Below, piece after piece: positions 42,468 to 50,820 of a stretch of DNA of 64,000 nucleotides. The stretch lies in NCBI GenBank assembly GCA_965221195.1, contig OZ244864.1, positions 806,001 through 870,000 on the forward strand, in the 5' to 3' direction. Positions within the stretch are counted from its first letter, which is position 1. Each line of letters opens with the position of its first letter. Position numbers and translations under genes: made by a program. This DNA is from Poriferisodalis sp965221195. GTDB taxonomy: Bacteria > Actinomycetota > Acidimicrobiia > Acidimicrobiales > Poriferisodalaceae. The notes beneath the pieces were generated by a model that saw only the letters and a program-made list of their open reading frames with translations, did no database searches and had not been told where the DNA came from.

Positions 42468-43739
42468 TCAAGACCACAGGGTGCTGATGGGTGCTGCCCA
42501 CAGGCGATCTCCGAGCGGCACGATGCCCGGACCGGTGTGAAGCACTAGGCCTGCCATAAATCGATCATCCTCTTCGTCTCTTAGCCAAGCGAGATGGCGA
42601 GCATCGTGACTTGTAGGGGCGGCTGCGGCCTTGACTTCGATACCGATGATGTGGCCCGTATCGAGTTCGGCGATGACATCGATTTCGTGGCGGCCGTTGT
42701 GCTGGCGCAGGTGATGCAGGGTGCAGCGGTGCTCGCTGACGGTGGCTTGCGCTCGAAGCTGAGCGACGGCGAAGGTTTCGAGGAGGCGTCCCAACAAATC
42801 GGCATCTCGCATCACTCCCGCCTCGGTTGTGCCGGTGACTGCTGCGAACAGCGAGGAGTCGACGAGGAACCGCTTCGGGCGCTTGACGAGCCGCTTCGTG
42901 CGGTTCGATGTCCATGCGGGCAGTTCGATGACCGCATAGATGCGTTCGAGCAGATCAAGATACGTCTGCGCAGTGCGCCGGTCGATGCCCGCCGCCGTCG
43001 AGACATCAATGTCATCGGTGATGCGAGCGCATTCGTGTGCATACGCCACGAAATAGCGTCCCAGCCGACCGCTGTCGATGTTGTTGTCAGCGAGAGCAGC
43101 GTCGCGACCGACGATCTCCGCGACGTAGGTGTCGAGCCACCGTCGGCGGGCGCGCTCAGATGGGATGAGAGCAGCCTGAGGAAAACCGCCCTGCAAAGCG
43201 AGCCGTACGTAATCGCGAAGATTGGGTGCTGAGTTTGTGGCGCGCATGCTGCCGTCATCGGTTGCCCAGCGAGCGCGATCTGTCAGAGCCGATTCATTCG
43301 CGGCGATGCGGTCTATCAGCGGCGGAACCACCGAAGCTGATAGTTCACCGACGGTCAGCGGGAATATTTCAAGACGCGTCACTCTGCCGGTACCCGGCCA
43401 TGTTCGGTGATCGGTCTCGGCTCGCACTGATCCGGTCAAGATGAAGCGCCCCGGTCGACCGTCACGATCACACGCTCGCTTCACTGCACCGAGCACTTCG
43501 GGCACTTCCTGCCATTCGTCCAGCAGAATTGGCTCAGCAAGTCCTGCGAGTGCAGTGTCTGGATCAGCAGCAACGACCTCGCCTTCGGCTGGACGGTCCA
43601 AATGGATGAAGGACCTCGCGTACTTCCCCGCGATGGTGGTCTTGCCCGCCGCTCGCGGGCCGACTAGCGACACCGCCGGCAATGCCTGAAGCAACTCCGC
43701 GATCAGCGGATCGGCCAAGCGCGCTAGATAGCCGTCCAT
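42468..43739 (-). CDS. AAA_14/DUF4143 family ATPase
   Basis: 423 residues. AAA_14 ATPase with Walker A GPRAAGKTT (~27-35), Walker B PILLDEWQEVP and FILTGSVR, then a DUF4143 C-terminal half with GGFPQAAL, RFLVDSSLFAAVTG and HEIDVIAEL-x-GIEVKAAA, reminiscent of a nuclease-like core. Such genes are sporadic, often horizontally acquired; their role is unknown. Its promoter region holds four 23-bp repeats. Convergent with the oxidase cluster. Confidence 0.85.
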   Translation of the reverse strand: MDGYLARLADPLIAELLQALPAVSLVGPRAAGKTTIAGKYARSFIHLDRPAEGEVVAADPDTALAGLAEPILLDEWQEVPEVLGAVKRACDRDGRPGRFILTGSVRAETDHRTWPGTGRVTRLEIFPLTVGELSASVVPPLIDRIAANESALTDRARWATDDGSMRATNSAPNLRDYVRLALQGGFPQAALIPSERARRRWLDTYVAEIVGRDAALADNNIDSGRLGRYFVAYAHECARITDDIDVSTAAGIDRRTAQTYLDLLERIYAVIELPAWTSNRTKRLVKRPKRFLVDSSLFAAVTGTTEAGVMRDADLLGRLLETFAVAQLRAQATVSEHRCTLHHLRQHNGRHEIDVIAELDTGHIIGIEVKAAAAPTSHDARHLAWLRDEEDDRFMAGLVLHTGPGIVPLGDRLWAAPISTLWS

Positions 43740-43765
43740 GCTGTGAGCGTAGCTGTTGGATTGTC

Positions 43766-43857
43766 AATGTCGGTTTGCAACACCTTGTGATGTCGGTTTG
43801 CAACACCTTGTGATGTCGGTTTGCAACACCTTGTGATGTCGGTTTGCAACACTGTAT
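43766..43857. repeat. 23-bp tandem repeat x4 upstream of the DUF4143 ATPase
   Basis: gatgtcggtttgcaacacct-tgt units begin at 43766, 43789, 43812 and 43835; the first differs in its first base and the fourth in its last five. They start 27 bases before the ATPase ATG, in promoter or leader position, and resemble iterons or an array of operators. Confidence 0.92.
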
Positions 43858-43879
43858 CGATCTGACACAACATCGAGGC

Positions 43880-43900
43880 GACATGTCAGATGACATGTCA
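43880..43900. promoter_or_regulatory. Twin GACATGTC palindromes
   Basis: GACATGTC (43880-43887) and TGACATGTCA (43891-43900) are adjacent perfect palindromes, 11-12 bases centre to centre, about one helical turn. Candidate dimer-binding sites beside the 23-bp array. Confidence 0.4.
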
Positions 43901-44047
43901 ACAAACAAACCAACTAAGGAAAGCACCCGACATCACTGAGTGAAGCAGTGACGCAGTGCTGGAAACGACGGCATGAGTTCGTCGCGCATCAACTTTTCAA
44001 CGATGCGACCGAAGCGACTGCTGGAATTTTGTGCTGCTGAATGCATA

Positions 44048-44063
44048 TTTTCTGAGCAGAAAA
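44048..44063. promoter_or_regulatory. TTTTCTG-AG-CAGAAAA palindrome before serS
   Basis: Perfect 7-bp arms around AG, followed at 44071-44086 by ATTATT-GAAA-AATAAT, a stem with a GAAA tetraloop. Located 110-140 bases before the assigned serS start; could be an operator or leader structure. Confidence 0.35.
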
Positions 44064-44185
44064 CTACATAATTATTGAAAAATAATCATTTGGATGAATC
44101 CGCTGCGCCGCCCGTTGGCTATGGGCGGTTCCTCAACTTGAGGTTGGGCCAACAAGCGAAGGCGAGGGCGATAGCTTCACCCGGC

Positions 44186-45439
44186 GTGATTGATCTCCGA
44201 CGGCTTCGAGACGACGCTGACTACCGTGACGGCGCCGTCCGCAAGGGTGCTTCGTCGTCGTTCATTGACAAGGTGCTTGCAGCCGATGAAGCTTGGCGGG
44301 CAGTCACGCATCAAGCCGAGCAGGCTCGGGCAAAACAGAACGCTGCGTCGCGAGAGATCGGACGCAGTCCCGCGCAGGACCGTCCGGCCAAGATCGCCGA
44401 GGCGGCTCGCCTCAAAGAAGCCGTCGAACGATTTGAGGCCGCCGAGCGCGCCGCCGCCGAGCGCCGCCGCGAGCTGGTACTCGGGGTGCCGAACCCAGCC
44501 GCCGCAGATGTGCCCTCCGGTGGCGAAGAACATTTCGAGACGCTGCACGAGGTGGGAGAGCGAGCCAACCCGCCGACTCACGACCATGCTGAGATCGGCA
44601 CCTTGACCGGCTTGGTTGACTCGCACAACGGGGCGCGTAACAGCGGCACGCGGTTCGCCTACCTCAAAGGTGCCGCAGTGCGACTAGAGCTAGCGCTGGT
44701 GCAGTGGACCATGGACCTGCTTGAGCGTCACAACTTTCTGCCTGTCGTGCCGCCGGTGCTGGTACGGGAGGAGCTGATGGTTGAGGCCGGGTTTTTCCCC
44801 GCCGACCGCCATCAGGTCTACGAAATTGACGGCGATGATCTGTTTTTGATCGGTACGTCTGAGGTGGCACTGGCTGGCTTGCATCGGGACGAACGTCTAG
44901 AGCGAGCAGCGCTGCCTTTGCGCTACGCCGGATTCTCTTCGTGCTTCAGGCGGGAGGCAGGCACCCACGGCAAGGACACCCGCGGCATCTTCCGAGTCCA
45001 TCAGTTCGACAAGGTGGAGATGTTCTCATTCTGCGATCCAGACACCAGCTGGGATGAACTCACAGCCATGCGCGACATTCAAGAAGAAATCGTCGGCTCG
45101 CTCAACCTGCCCTACCGGGTCATCAACGTGGCAGCCGGAGATTTGGGGGCTGCCGCCGCCAAGAAATACGATCTTGAGGTGTGGCTGCCGTCTGAGCGCG
45201 CCTATCGCGAAGTCACGTCATGTTCTAACTACACCGACTATTCAGCAAGGCGGCTGGGTACTCGCTGGACAGACGAAGACGGCAGCGGTCTGGTTCACAC
45301 GTTGAACGGCACAGCGTGCGCCATCGGACGCACATTGGTGTTCATCATGGAGAACCACCAGCGCTCCGACGGCACCATTGCAGTGCCCGAAGTGCTGCAC
45401 CCATGGCTCAACTTCACCGAGATCGCCCCTCCCGGCTAG
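44186..45439 (+). CDS. serS: Seryl-tRNA synthetase
   Basis: 417 residues from GTG 44186 (IDLRRLRDDADYRDGAVRKG, the usual N-terminus). Coiled-coil tRNA-binding arm (~30-105), then class II motifs: VPPVLVREELMVEAGFFPADR, FRREAGTHGKDTRGIFRVHQFDKVE (motif 2), and the C-terminal ENHQRSDGTIAVPEVLHPWL (motif 3). The frame is open to TTG 44075, giving 37 extra non-conserved residues; no ribosome site favours either start. Confidence 0.93.
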   Translation: MIDLRRLRDDADYRDGAVRKGASSSFIDKVLAADEAWRAVTHQAEQARAKQNAASREIGRSPAQDRPAKIAEAARLKEAVERFEAAERAAAERRRELVLGVPNPAAADVPSGGEEHFETLHEVGERANPPTHDHAEIGTLTGLVDSHNGARNSGTRFAYLKGAAVRLELALVQWTMDLLERHNFLPVVPPVLVREELMVEAGFFPADRHQVYEIDGDDLFLIGTSEVALAGLHRDERLERAALPLRYAGFSSCFRREAGTHGKDTRGIFRVHQFDKVEMFSFCDPDTSWDELTAMRDIQEEIVGSLNLPYRVINVAAGDLGAAAAKKYDLEVWLPSERAYREVTSCSNYTDYSARRLGTRWTDEDGSGLVHTLNGTACAIGRTLVFIMENHQRSDGTIAVPEVLHPWLNFTEIAPPG

Positions 45440-45440
45440 T

Positions 45441-45470
45441 TGCTCCTAGCTAGTCCCCTCCTAGCTAGAC
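45441..45470. repeat. 15-bp duplication after serS
   Basis: tgctcctagctagtc and ccctcctagctagac follow directly after the serS stop and give extra in-frame stop codons. Confidence 0.7.
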
Positions 45471-45532
45471 GAGCCGAGTCCGCGGCAAGAAAACCACAGC
45501 AACTTCAAGCTCAGGCAGCCGTCGGTGCCATC

Positions 45533-46180
45533 TCAGACATCAACGGGCCAGTTTCGGACCGCGGCAGCGAGACCCTCGATGAGTGCTTCGTGATGAGGCA
45601 CCCTCCCCGGCCCGCTGAATCTCGTCCACATGGGGCTTTTGCCGCGTATGCGAGGCGGCAACTCAATCTGCACACCGCCTAGGCGCGGCAGATTGCACGG
45701 ATTGCGCGGATGCTGCCCGGCCAGCGAGCGAGGAATGTCCTCGAGGCGGTGGAGGATTTCGTAATGAGGCAACCGTTCAATCAGATGCACGGCGACATGG
45801 GATGCCAGCGTGCGGTTGCGTCCACCGAGCAGCACCGCCCGTAGCAGGGCAGGACTGCCGAAGCCGTGTACTGCCACCACGACATCGACGTGATGAAGGA
45901 ATCTAGCTAACACCGGTGAATCGGCTGGGTCGAAACAGTGACTGGGCAGATGCCACTGATCGTCTGGGCCTTGCAAGCAGGCGTACATCGAAGCGCCGCT
46001 GCGCTCGGCGGCAGTCATGGCCACATCGTCGGTTATCTCTTCGAGCCAGCCGCCGTGAAAGGCCATAAATCCGAAGCGCGAACGCAGATGCAGCACCTCG
46101 CTCACTCCCGGCCGCCCCAGCAACTCAGCGAAGGGCCGCTCGGCTTCGATGAGCGTGGGATCTTTCAGGTGCAGTGCCAC
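45533..46180 (-). CDS. Poly-gamma-glutamate hydrolase family protein
   Basis: 215 residues. FGFMAFHGGWLEEITDDVAMTAAE, LHLRSRF, the LPSHCFDPADSP segment, VVVAVHGFG and LLGGRN match the zinc-dependent PghZ/DUF867 family first described from Bacillus phages, which cleave gamma-linked glutamate. The HGG-x2-E and HG motifs are likely zinc ligands. No signal peptide. Could turn over gamma-glutamyl polymers or peptidoglycan stems. Minus strand, seven bases from the ccdA end. Confidence 0.75.
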   Translation of the reverse strand: MALHLKDPTLIEAERPFAELLGRPGVSEVLHLRSRFGFMAFHGGWLEEITDDVAMTAAERSGASMYACLQGPDDQWHLPSHCFDPADSPVLARFLHHVDVVVAVHGFGSPALLRAVLLGGRNRTLASHVAVHLIERLPHYEILHRLEDIPRSLAGQHPRNPCNLPRLGGVQIELPPRIRGKSPMWTRFSGPGRVPHHEALIEGLAAAVRNWPVDV

Positions 46181-46186
46181 CGGCGC

Positions 46187-47170
46187 TCAGCCCAGCATCT
46201 CAGCGGCTCTGTCTGGGTGGTCTGGCCTGTCTGGTCTCTCTGGGTGGTCTGGTTGCGAGGATGACTGCGGGGCTGGCTGCAGTGGATCTTCGGTGTTGCC
46301 AGCGTTGTCTGCGCTGTCCGCTGAGGCGGTCTCGTTTCGGTGGCCAGTTGCCAGCATTGCCATGAGACCTACGGCCAAGATGATGCTCATAATGAGCCCG
46401 AGCCGCACACCGCCGACCGAAGCCACCCAGTTGCTCAGGCCACTGCTCCACCGCTCTACGGTCACGACTAGGCCGTCGGTGCCGCGGTCGGTTAAGTCGA
46501 TGAACCAGTACCAGATGGTGAAGGCGCCCGCTGCGATCATGAGCACGGCTGCGATGGTGTCGGTGTGCCGCATCAACAGTCGCAGTTTGCTCAGCAGCCA
46601 GCCACGAGCCAAGGCGAGGCTGACAGCCAGCGATGTCAGCACCATGCCCATGCCCAACGCATACAGCACGAACGACACGATGCCGCCGACGAAGCTGTCG
46701 TCGCCCGCTGAGGCCGTGACCACTACCAAGAACGTCGCTAGCCCGCACGACACCGACGCAACGGCGTAGCTGACGCCGAATAAAAACAGCGAGCGCACAT
46801 CACGGCCCGATGTGCCTCGTTCAAACTTCGGCAAGTACGCCGTGAGGCGGAACCCGGCGAGAATCGCAGTCCCGAGCGCAATGAGTCCCACACCGATGAC
46901 GATGGCTGCCCACGGAACGTAGTCCCGCAATGCACTCAGGCCCGCCGACAAGGCGATGCCGACAATGCCAAACACGACGACAATGCCGCTGGTCACCACG
47001 ACCCCAGTGGCGAGTGCGCGCGCCACCCCAGCGCGTGGGCTGCCTTGGGTCGCGCGTCGGTCAATCCCCAAAAAGAACGACAGGTACGCGGGCAGCATGG
47101 CGAAGCCACATGGATTGACGGTCGCCACGATGCCCGCCGTGAAAGCGAAGGTGAGTCGTGCCCCGTTCAT
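46187..47170 (-). CDS. ccdA: Thiol-disulfide transporter CcdA
   Basis: 327 residues from ATG 47170, with about six to eight spans. FTAGIVATVNPCGFAMLPAYLSFFLG and VSYAVASVSCGLATFLVVV carry the redox cysteine pair. Moves reducing power across the membrane for extracytoplasmic thioredoxins. The C-terminus is hydrophilic, with HPERPDRPDHPDR from local repeats. Downstream of the thioredoxin-like gene, its probable partner. A longer reading through the 30-bp array is not conserved. Confidence 0.9.
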   Translation of the reverse strand: MNGARLTFAFTAGIVATVNPCGFAMLPAYLSFFLGIDRRATQGSPRAGVARALATGVVVTSGIVVVFGIVGIALSAGLSALRDYVPWAAIVIGVGLIALGTAILAGFRLTAYLPKFERGTSGRDVRSLFLFGVSYAVASVSCGLATFLVVVTASAGDDSFVGGIVSFVLYALGMGMVLTSLAVSLALARGWLLSKLRLLMRHTDTIAAVLMIAAGAFTIWYWFIDLTDRGTDGLVVTVERWSSGLSNWVASVGGVRLGLIMSIILAVGLMAMLATGHRNETASADSADNAGNTEDPLQPAPQSSSQPDHPERPDRPDHPDRAAEMLG

Positions 47171-47244
47171 GGCCGGCTGTGTTGTTGTTTTGGGTTCATG
47201 GTGTGCTGCGTTGTGTTGTTGTTTTGGAATTGCGGTCTGTTGTG

Positions 47245-47350
47245 TTGTTTGGTTAGGCCTTACAGTCCGCTGTGTTGTTGCTTCGGACTTACAGCCCGCT
47301 GTGTTGTTTGCTTCGGACTTACAGCCCGCTGTGTTGTTTGCTTCGGACTT
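47245..47350. repeat. 30-bp tandem repeat x3 between ccdA and the TlpA-like gene
   Basis: gctgtgttgtttgcttcgga-cttacagccc units occur about three times up to the end of the TlpA-like gene, with decayed copies (tgtgttgttgttttgg) out to ~47180. The innermost copy includes the stop of that gene. The whole 178-base gap is repeat-derived. Confidence 0.88.
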
Positions 47351-48071
47351 ACAGCCCGAAGTGCCCCTCTGCTCTGTTGGTGATGTCGTTGAGGGTGAGC
47401 AGTCCGCTGTGTGTCTCGAGTATTTGGCCGTTGGCTGAGATGAACACGGTGGTGGGCATGCCCAGCCCGCCGAAATCGATGAACAATTCGCCTTCGTCGA
47501 GTCCGGTGGGATAGGTGACACCGCGCTCGTTTACCGTCTCGATGGCATCTGGGAGCCGATCGTTGGCAGCGAGGCCCAGCACAGCGACTTTGGCGCCGTT
47601 TGTGTTCCAGAAACGTTCAAAATCGGGCATCTCGGTAACACACGGCACACACCATGAAGCAAAAAAATTCACGATGAGCGGGCAGCCCACGTAGCCAGCG
47701 AAGGAAGCGGGCCGCTCATCAAGCGTCACGAAACCCAATCCATGCACACCGCCCAGACTGGGATTGGCACTGTGAGCAGCGGGATCGATGTTGCTGCAAT
47801 CTAGTGGCGACACAGATTCTGCTGCTGCTGGCCCCATCGGGTTTGCCGAAGCCGCGGCTGCCGCACCCTGAGAAGAACCAGTTAGGGAGGTACCGGCCTG
47901 GCCGGCTTCCACCTCGGCCTCCATTGCCATGAGGGAAGTCATCGCCGGACGCCCACCGCCCGCAACCAAAAAACCGACCGCGCCAAGTACATACAGGCCA
48001 AGCAGAGCGAACAGCCAGCCACGCCAGCCCCCGAGCTGTACTCGTCGGCGTGACTGTTTGGGCCCCCTCAT
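47349..48071 (-). CDS. TlpA/ResA-like thioredoxin-fold protein
   Basis: 240 residues. One N-terminal membrane helix (WLFALLGLYVLGAVGFLVAGG), an Ala/Ser/Gly-rich linker (~45-95), then a thioredoxin fold with LIVNFFASWCVPCVTEMPDFERF (WCVPC active site) and GLGMPTTVFISANGQI. Acts outside the membrane, reducing disulfides for cytochrome c maturation or CuA assembly; CcdA just downstream would supply electrons. The oxidase cluster in this window has a cytochrome c domain that needs such a system. Confidence 0.9.
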   Translation of the reverse strand: MRGPKQSRRRVQLGGWRGWLFALLGLYVLGAVGFLVAGGGRPAMTSLMAMEAEVEAGQAGTSLTGSSQGAAAAASANPMGPAAAESVSPLDCSNIDPAAHSANPSLGGVHGLGFVTLDERPASFAGYVGCPLIVNFFASWCVPCVTEMPDFERFWNTNGAKVAVLGLAANDRLPDAIETVNERGVTYPTGLDEGELFIDFGGLGMPTTVFISANGQILETHSGLLTLNDITNRAEGHFGL

Positions 48072-48147
48072 GCGGGCGTGAGGCTACTTGTGCTCGCCGA
48101 GTGACTCAGCCCGAAATGGCCCGAATCTTGTTGAGGAACGCGCTTGC

Positions 48148-48504
48148 CTACGGGATGGCTCCGGCGCGGACCAAGTCGGGCGGCAAGGGCACCTCATCAA
48201 CGACTAGATGCGTCCAGCCCCGAGCCGGTGGTCGACCACGGGGCCGTTTGTCCCTGCGAACCTGCCCGTCCTCGAAGAGTTCGCCGCCCCACACTCCCCA
48301 CGGCTCGTGCTGCGATTCCGCAGCCACCAAGCACTCGCTGCGCACCGGACATGACGAACAGATGGCTTTAGCCCGAGCGATTTCGTAAAAATCCTCGGAG
48401 AAGAACAGCGGTGTCAAAGTGCCCACGAGGTCGCGGCAGCGCCCCTTGGCGCGCCAAGCCTCACTAGTGCGGGCCGGTGTGTTGTCGATGACGAGTTTCA
48501 GCAT
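48148..48504 (-). CDS. WhiB-family Fe-S transcriptional regulator
   Basis: 118 residues from ATG 48504; AAGGAG lies seven bases ahead, while GTG 48510 is too close. Cluster-binding cysteines are in GRCRDL and AICSSCPVRSECL, followed by the GVWGGE turn and a basic RRDKRPRGRPPARG segment. WhiB proteins bind 4Fe-4S and the sigma-70 region 4; they occur only in actinobacteria and their phages. Subtype uncertain. Confidence 0.93.
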   Translation of the reverse strand: MLKLVIDNTPARTSEAWRAKGRCRDLVGTLTPLFFSEDFYEIARAKAICSSCPVRSECLVAAESQHEPWGVWGGELFEDGQVRRDKRPRGRPPARGWTHLVVDEVPLPPDLVRAGAIP

Positions 48505-49058
48505 GGTCACGCTCCTTGATTGGTGAAGTGGTTGGTCTGTGAGGAATCCGCGGCTGTTGCGATCTGGTCCCGAACGCAGAACGGCCGCCGGGTTGCCCCA
48601 GCGGCCGTTCGGAGAGTTCTGGCGTCTGCGAGGACTACATCAGACACTCCGGGGGCCGCAGGGGATGGCACTTGACGGTTGTGATCGGGTTGGCACCGCT
48701 TGCGCGTACTGCTTGGCCGAACCTGCCCACCACAAATCCCACCGCAACGCGAACACCGTCAGCGACGCTGCACGCGGTCTGTCGCCCAGCAAATAGCTGG
48801 CTACCGCACGCGCCAAGCGCAGGCCTCAACACGTAGCCGACTGCGGCTCGCGCTGCGTCACGAAGACCGAAAGCGGACATCGGGAGGGAGGGGGGAATCC
48901 CATCAAGTTGCTGGTCGGGGTTGTTGTGCGCCTGCGGTCACCCGACGATGCGCCGCAGGCCCGACAGAGCACCACTTTGGGGCAGGCCTTGTCAAGTTAT
49001 TTTCGAGCCACCCACAGACGCAGCGCTGCGGCGCGCAACACCGCCGCTGCGAACCCGG
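48505..49058. other. Long gap upstream of whiB
   Basis: 554 bases between whiB and the end of the metallo-beta-lactamase gene, both minus strand. It has a 9-bp stem AACGGCCGC/GCGGCCGTT (48580-48609) and an 8-bp stem GCCTGCGG/CCGCAGGC (48930-48960), the latter a likely terminator for the upstream gene. An 81-codon minus-strand frame (48635-48880) lacks a ribosome site and recognisable sequence. whiB genes can have long regulated leaders; nothing more specific is seen. Confidence 0.5.
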
Positions 49059-50120
49059 TCAGTTGAACTCGTATTCCAGAACGTCGTCGGACCGACGGGA
49101 GACGCTCACTTCGCCGCTGTGACGCAAATGTTCAAGATGAGCGAATGTCTCCGATTCGGCCATCGACCCCCACGAGCGCTCCTTGAACAGCAGCTTCATG
49201 TAGTCCTGCACAGGAGCGCGACCGAGTTGGTCAGAAGAGGTGCGCAACAGGTCAAGCCGTTCGTTGTGGTGACGCTTGATGTCGTTGACGCGTCCGCTCA
49301 GATCATCGAACGGCTGACCGTGTGCTGGCAGACCCATCGTGACGCCTTCAAAGTCCGCGACGCGGTCGAGGCTCGAAAAAAAGTCCTTCAACGGATCGCG
49401 CGCGGCGGTGATGCCGGAGATGTGCGGGGTGATCGTCGGCAGCACATGGTCGCCGCAGATCATCAGGCCGCCTTCGGGATCGAAAAGGCACAGGTGATCG
49501 ATGGTGTGGCCGGGGGTGTGTACCGCCACGAATTCCCGTCGAGCCAGTTTGATCCGGTCAGCGTCTTCGACGCGGTGGGTGGGTTGCGGGGTGACAAACC
49601 AGCGACCGCCCCAGCCGTTGCGCATCGCCCAGTAGCCGGCTTTGACGCGCATTGGGATCTTGTAGTGCTGACCACCCCACGGCGTGGGTCCGCGGGGGCC
49701 GGTGTCGCGTCCGCTGTACACGGGATCGGCGACAAGTTCGTTGTTCTCGCTGGCGGACGACACTGGTTCTAGGGCTTCTTCGTCTTCGTCTGCGGTGTCC
49801 CACCACAACCGGAATCGACGGTGGGTGATGACATCTGCACCGTAGGAACGATGAAAGCGCCCCGCAGCACCGAAGTGGTCTGGGTGGCTGTGAGTGACGA
49901 TGATGGAATGGACGCGCTCGGGTGGCACTTCTGCTTTGGCTAGGCCTGCCATCAGCGCTTTCCAGTTGGCTGGCCCGGGCAGGCCCGGATCGACTAGTGC
50001 TGCGCCCCGTTCATCGTCAAGGATGTAGCAGTTGACGTGACCGAGGCCCGGCATCGACATCGGCAGCTGGAGCCGTCGGACATCGGGAGCGAGTTCGGTG
50101 ATCTTGCCGTCGGGCGGCAT
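49059..50120 (-). CDS. Metallo-beta-lactamase fold hydrolase
   Basis: 353 residues from ATG 50120. GHVNCYILDDERGAALVDPGLPG, the metal motif THSHPDHFGAAG, HTPGHTIDHLCLFDPEGGLMICGDH and GLPAHGQPF give the complete metal-ligand set. The ~100-residue C-terminal helical region, with RHHNERLDLL, resembles the LACTB2/MBL-fold family with a winged-helix end. Substrate unknown. Located 58 bases after oligoribonuclease on the same strand. Confidence 0.9.
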   Translation of the reverse strand: MPPDGKITELAPDVRRLQLPMSMPGLGHVNCYILDDERGAALVDPGLPGPANWKALMAGLAKAEVPPERVHSIIVTHSHPDHFGAAGRFHRSYGADVITHRRFRLWWDTADEDEEALEPVSSASENNELVADPVYSGRDTGPRGPTPWGGQHYKIPMRVKAGYWAMRNGWGGRWFVTPQPTHRVEDADRIKLARREFVAVHTPGHTIDHLCLFDPEGGLMICGDHVLPTITPHISGITAARDPLKDFFSSLDRVADFEGVTMGLPAHGQPFDDLSGRVNDIKRHHNERLDLLRTSSDQLGRAPVQDYMKLLFKERSWGSMAESETFAHLEHLRHSGEVSVSRRSDDVLEYEFN

Positions 50121-50178
50121 CTGCTCTTCGCGCGTCGGTCTCGACACGAAAAGCAGGTTAGCGAACCGGACTAACTGT

Positions 50179-50820
50179 CTAAAGAGCGTTCGATTTTGGA
50201 GTGGGGCCGGGTGCTGTGCCGCTGACTGGGCTGGCCGCCGGGTTAGTTGCGCTGTGCAGCAGCCACTCGTCGCGGTAGTGGCGGAGTTCGTTGATGCTCT
50301 CGAGCACGTCATCGAGCGCTCGATGTTTGATCGACTGGGATCGTTGTTCTCTAATTTCCGCCCAAGTCTCTGCCACCTCGGGTCGCCAGCGTTTGGCCAG
50401 TTCCTTGATCGACGACACGTCGACGACTCGGTAGTGCAAGTGCTGCTCAAGCTGCGGCATGTACTGGTCTAAGAAGCGTCGGTCGGTCCCGATGGAGTTC
50501 CCGCATAGCGGCGCAGTGCGCGGCTGCGGCACATGCTTGGTCACGAACGCCAGCGTGCGCTCTTGTGCTTGCTCCACCGTCAGTCGCGATTGCGCGATTT
50601 CGTCAAGCAAGCCGGTCTTGGAGTGCATGGCGCGAACTATGGAGTCCATGGCATCGATGTCTGTTCGGGATGCCCCAATCACCAATGCTGGTCCTGTGGC
50701 GATCACCTCCAAGGCGTCGTCGGTGATCACCGTCGCGATCTCCACAATGCGGTGACGCCGATGGTCCAATCCAGTCATCTCAAGGTCAAGCCAGACCAAC
50801 ACAGTCTGCATCGTAGGCAT
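50179..50820 (-). CDS. orn: Oligoribonuclease
   Basis: 213 residues from ATG 50820 (ATG 50811 also possible). DEDDh exonuclease: LVWLDLEMTGLDHRRHRIVEIA, GNSIGTDRRFLDQYMP, and HRALDDVLESINELRHYRD. Degrades 2-5-mer RNA and linear di-GMP. The proline/serine-rich last 20 residues are non-conserved. The start codon overlaps that of the divergent potassium channel gene (bases 50819-50820 shared), so the two must have distinct downstream or leaderless starts. Confidence 0.94.
   Translation of the reverse strand: MPTMQTVLVWLDLEMTGLDHRRHRIVEIATVITDDALEVIATGPALVIGASRTDIDAMDSIVRAMHSKTGLLDEIAQSRLTVEQAQERTLAFVTKHVPQPRTAPLCGNSIGTDRRFLDQYMPQLEQHLHYRVVDVSSIKELAKRWRPEVAETWAEIREQRSQSIKHRALDDVLESINELRHYRDEWLLHSATNPAASPVSGTAPGPTPKSNAL

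Larger units (their letters stand above)
43740..44185. other. Repeat- and palindrome-rich gap between the ATPase and serS
   Basis: 446 bases, more AT-rich than its surroundings toward the right end. Contains the 23-bp array (43766-43857), the twin GACATGTC palindromes (43880-43900), a 16-bp palindrome (44048-44063) and a tetraloop hairpin (44071-44086). No gene is evident. The serS frame is open from TTG 44075. Confidence 0.6.

Noticed and set aside
42468..43739. Gene island or prophage remnant around the DUF4143 ATPase
   Set aside because: No integrase, transposase or att duplication, and base composition of the gene matches its surroundings; only sporadic family distribution suggests transfer.
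43766..43857. CRISPR-like array
   Set aside because: 23-bp units abut directly with no unique spacers and no cas genes nearby.
48635..48880. 81-codon minus-strand open frame upstream of whiB
   Set aside because: No ribosome site, no recognisable sequence, and it contains ordinary GC-rich frame bias; kept only as a remark in the gap description.
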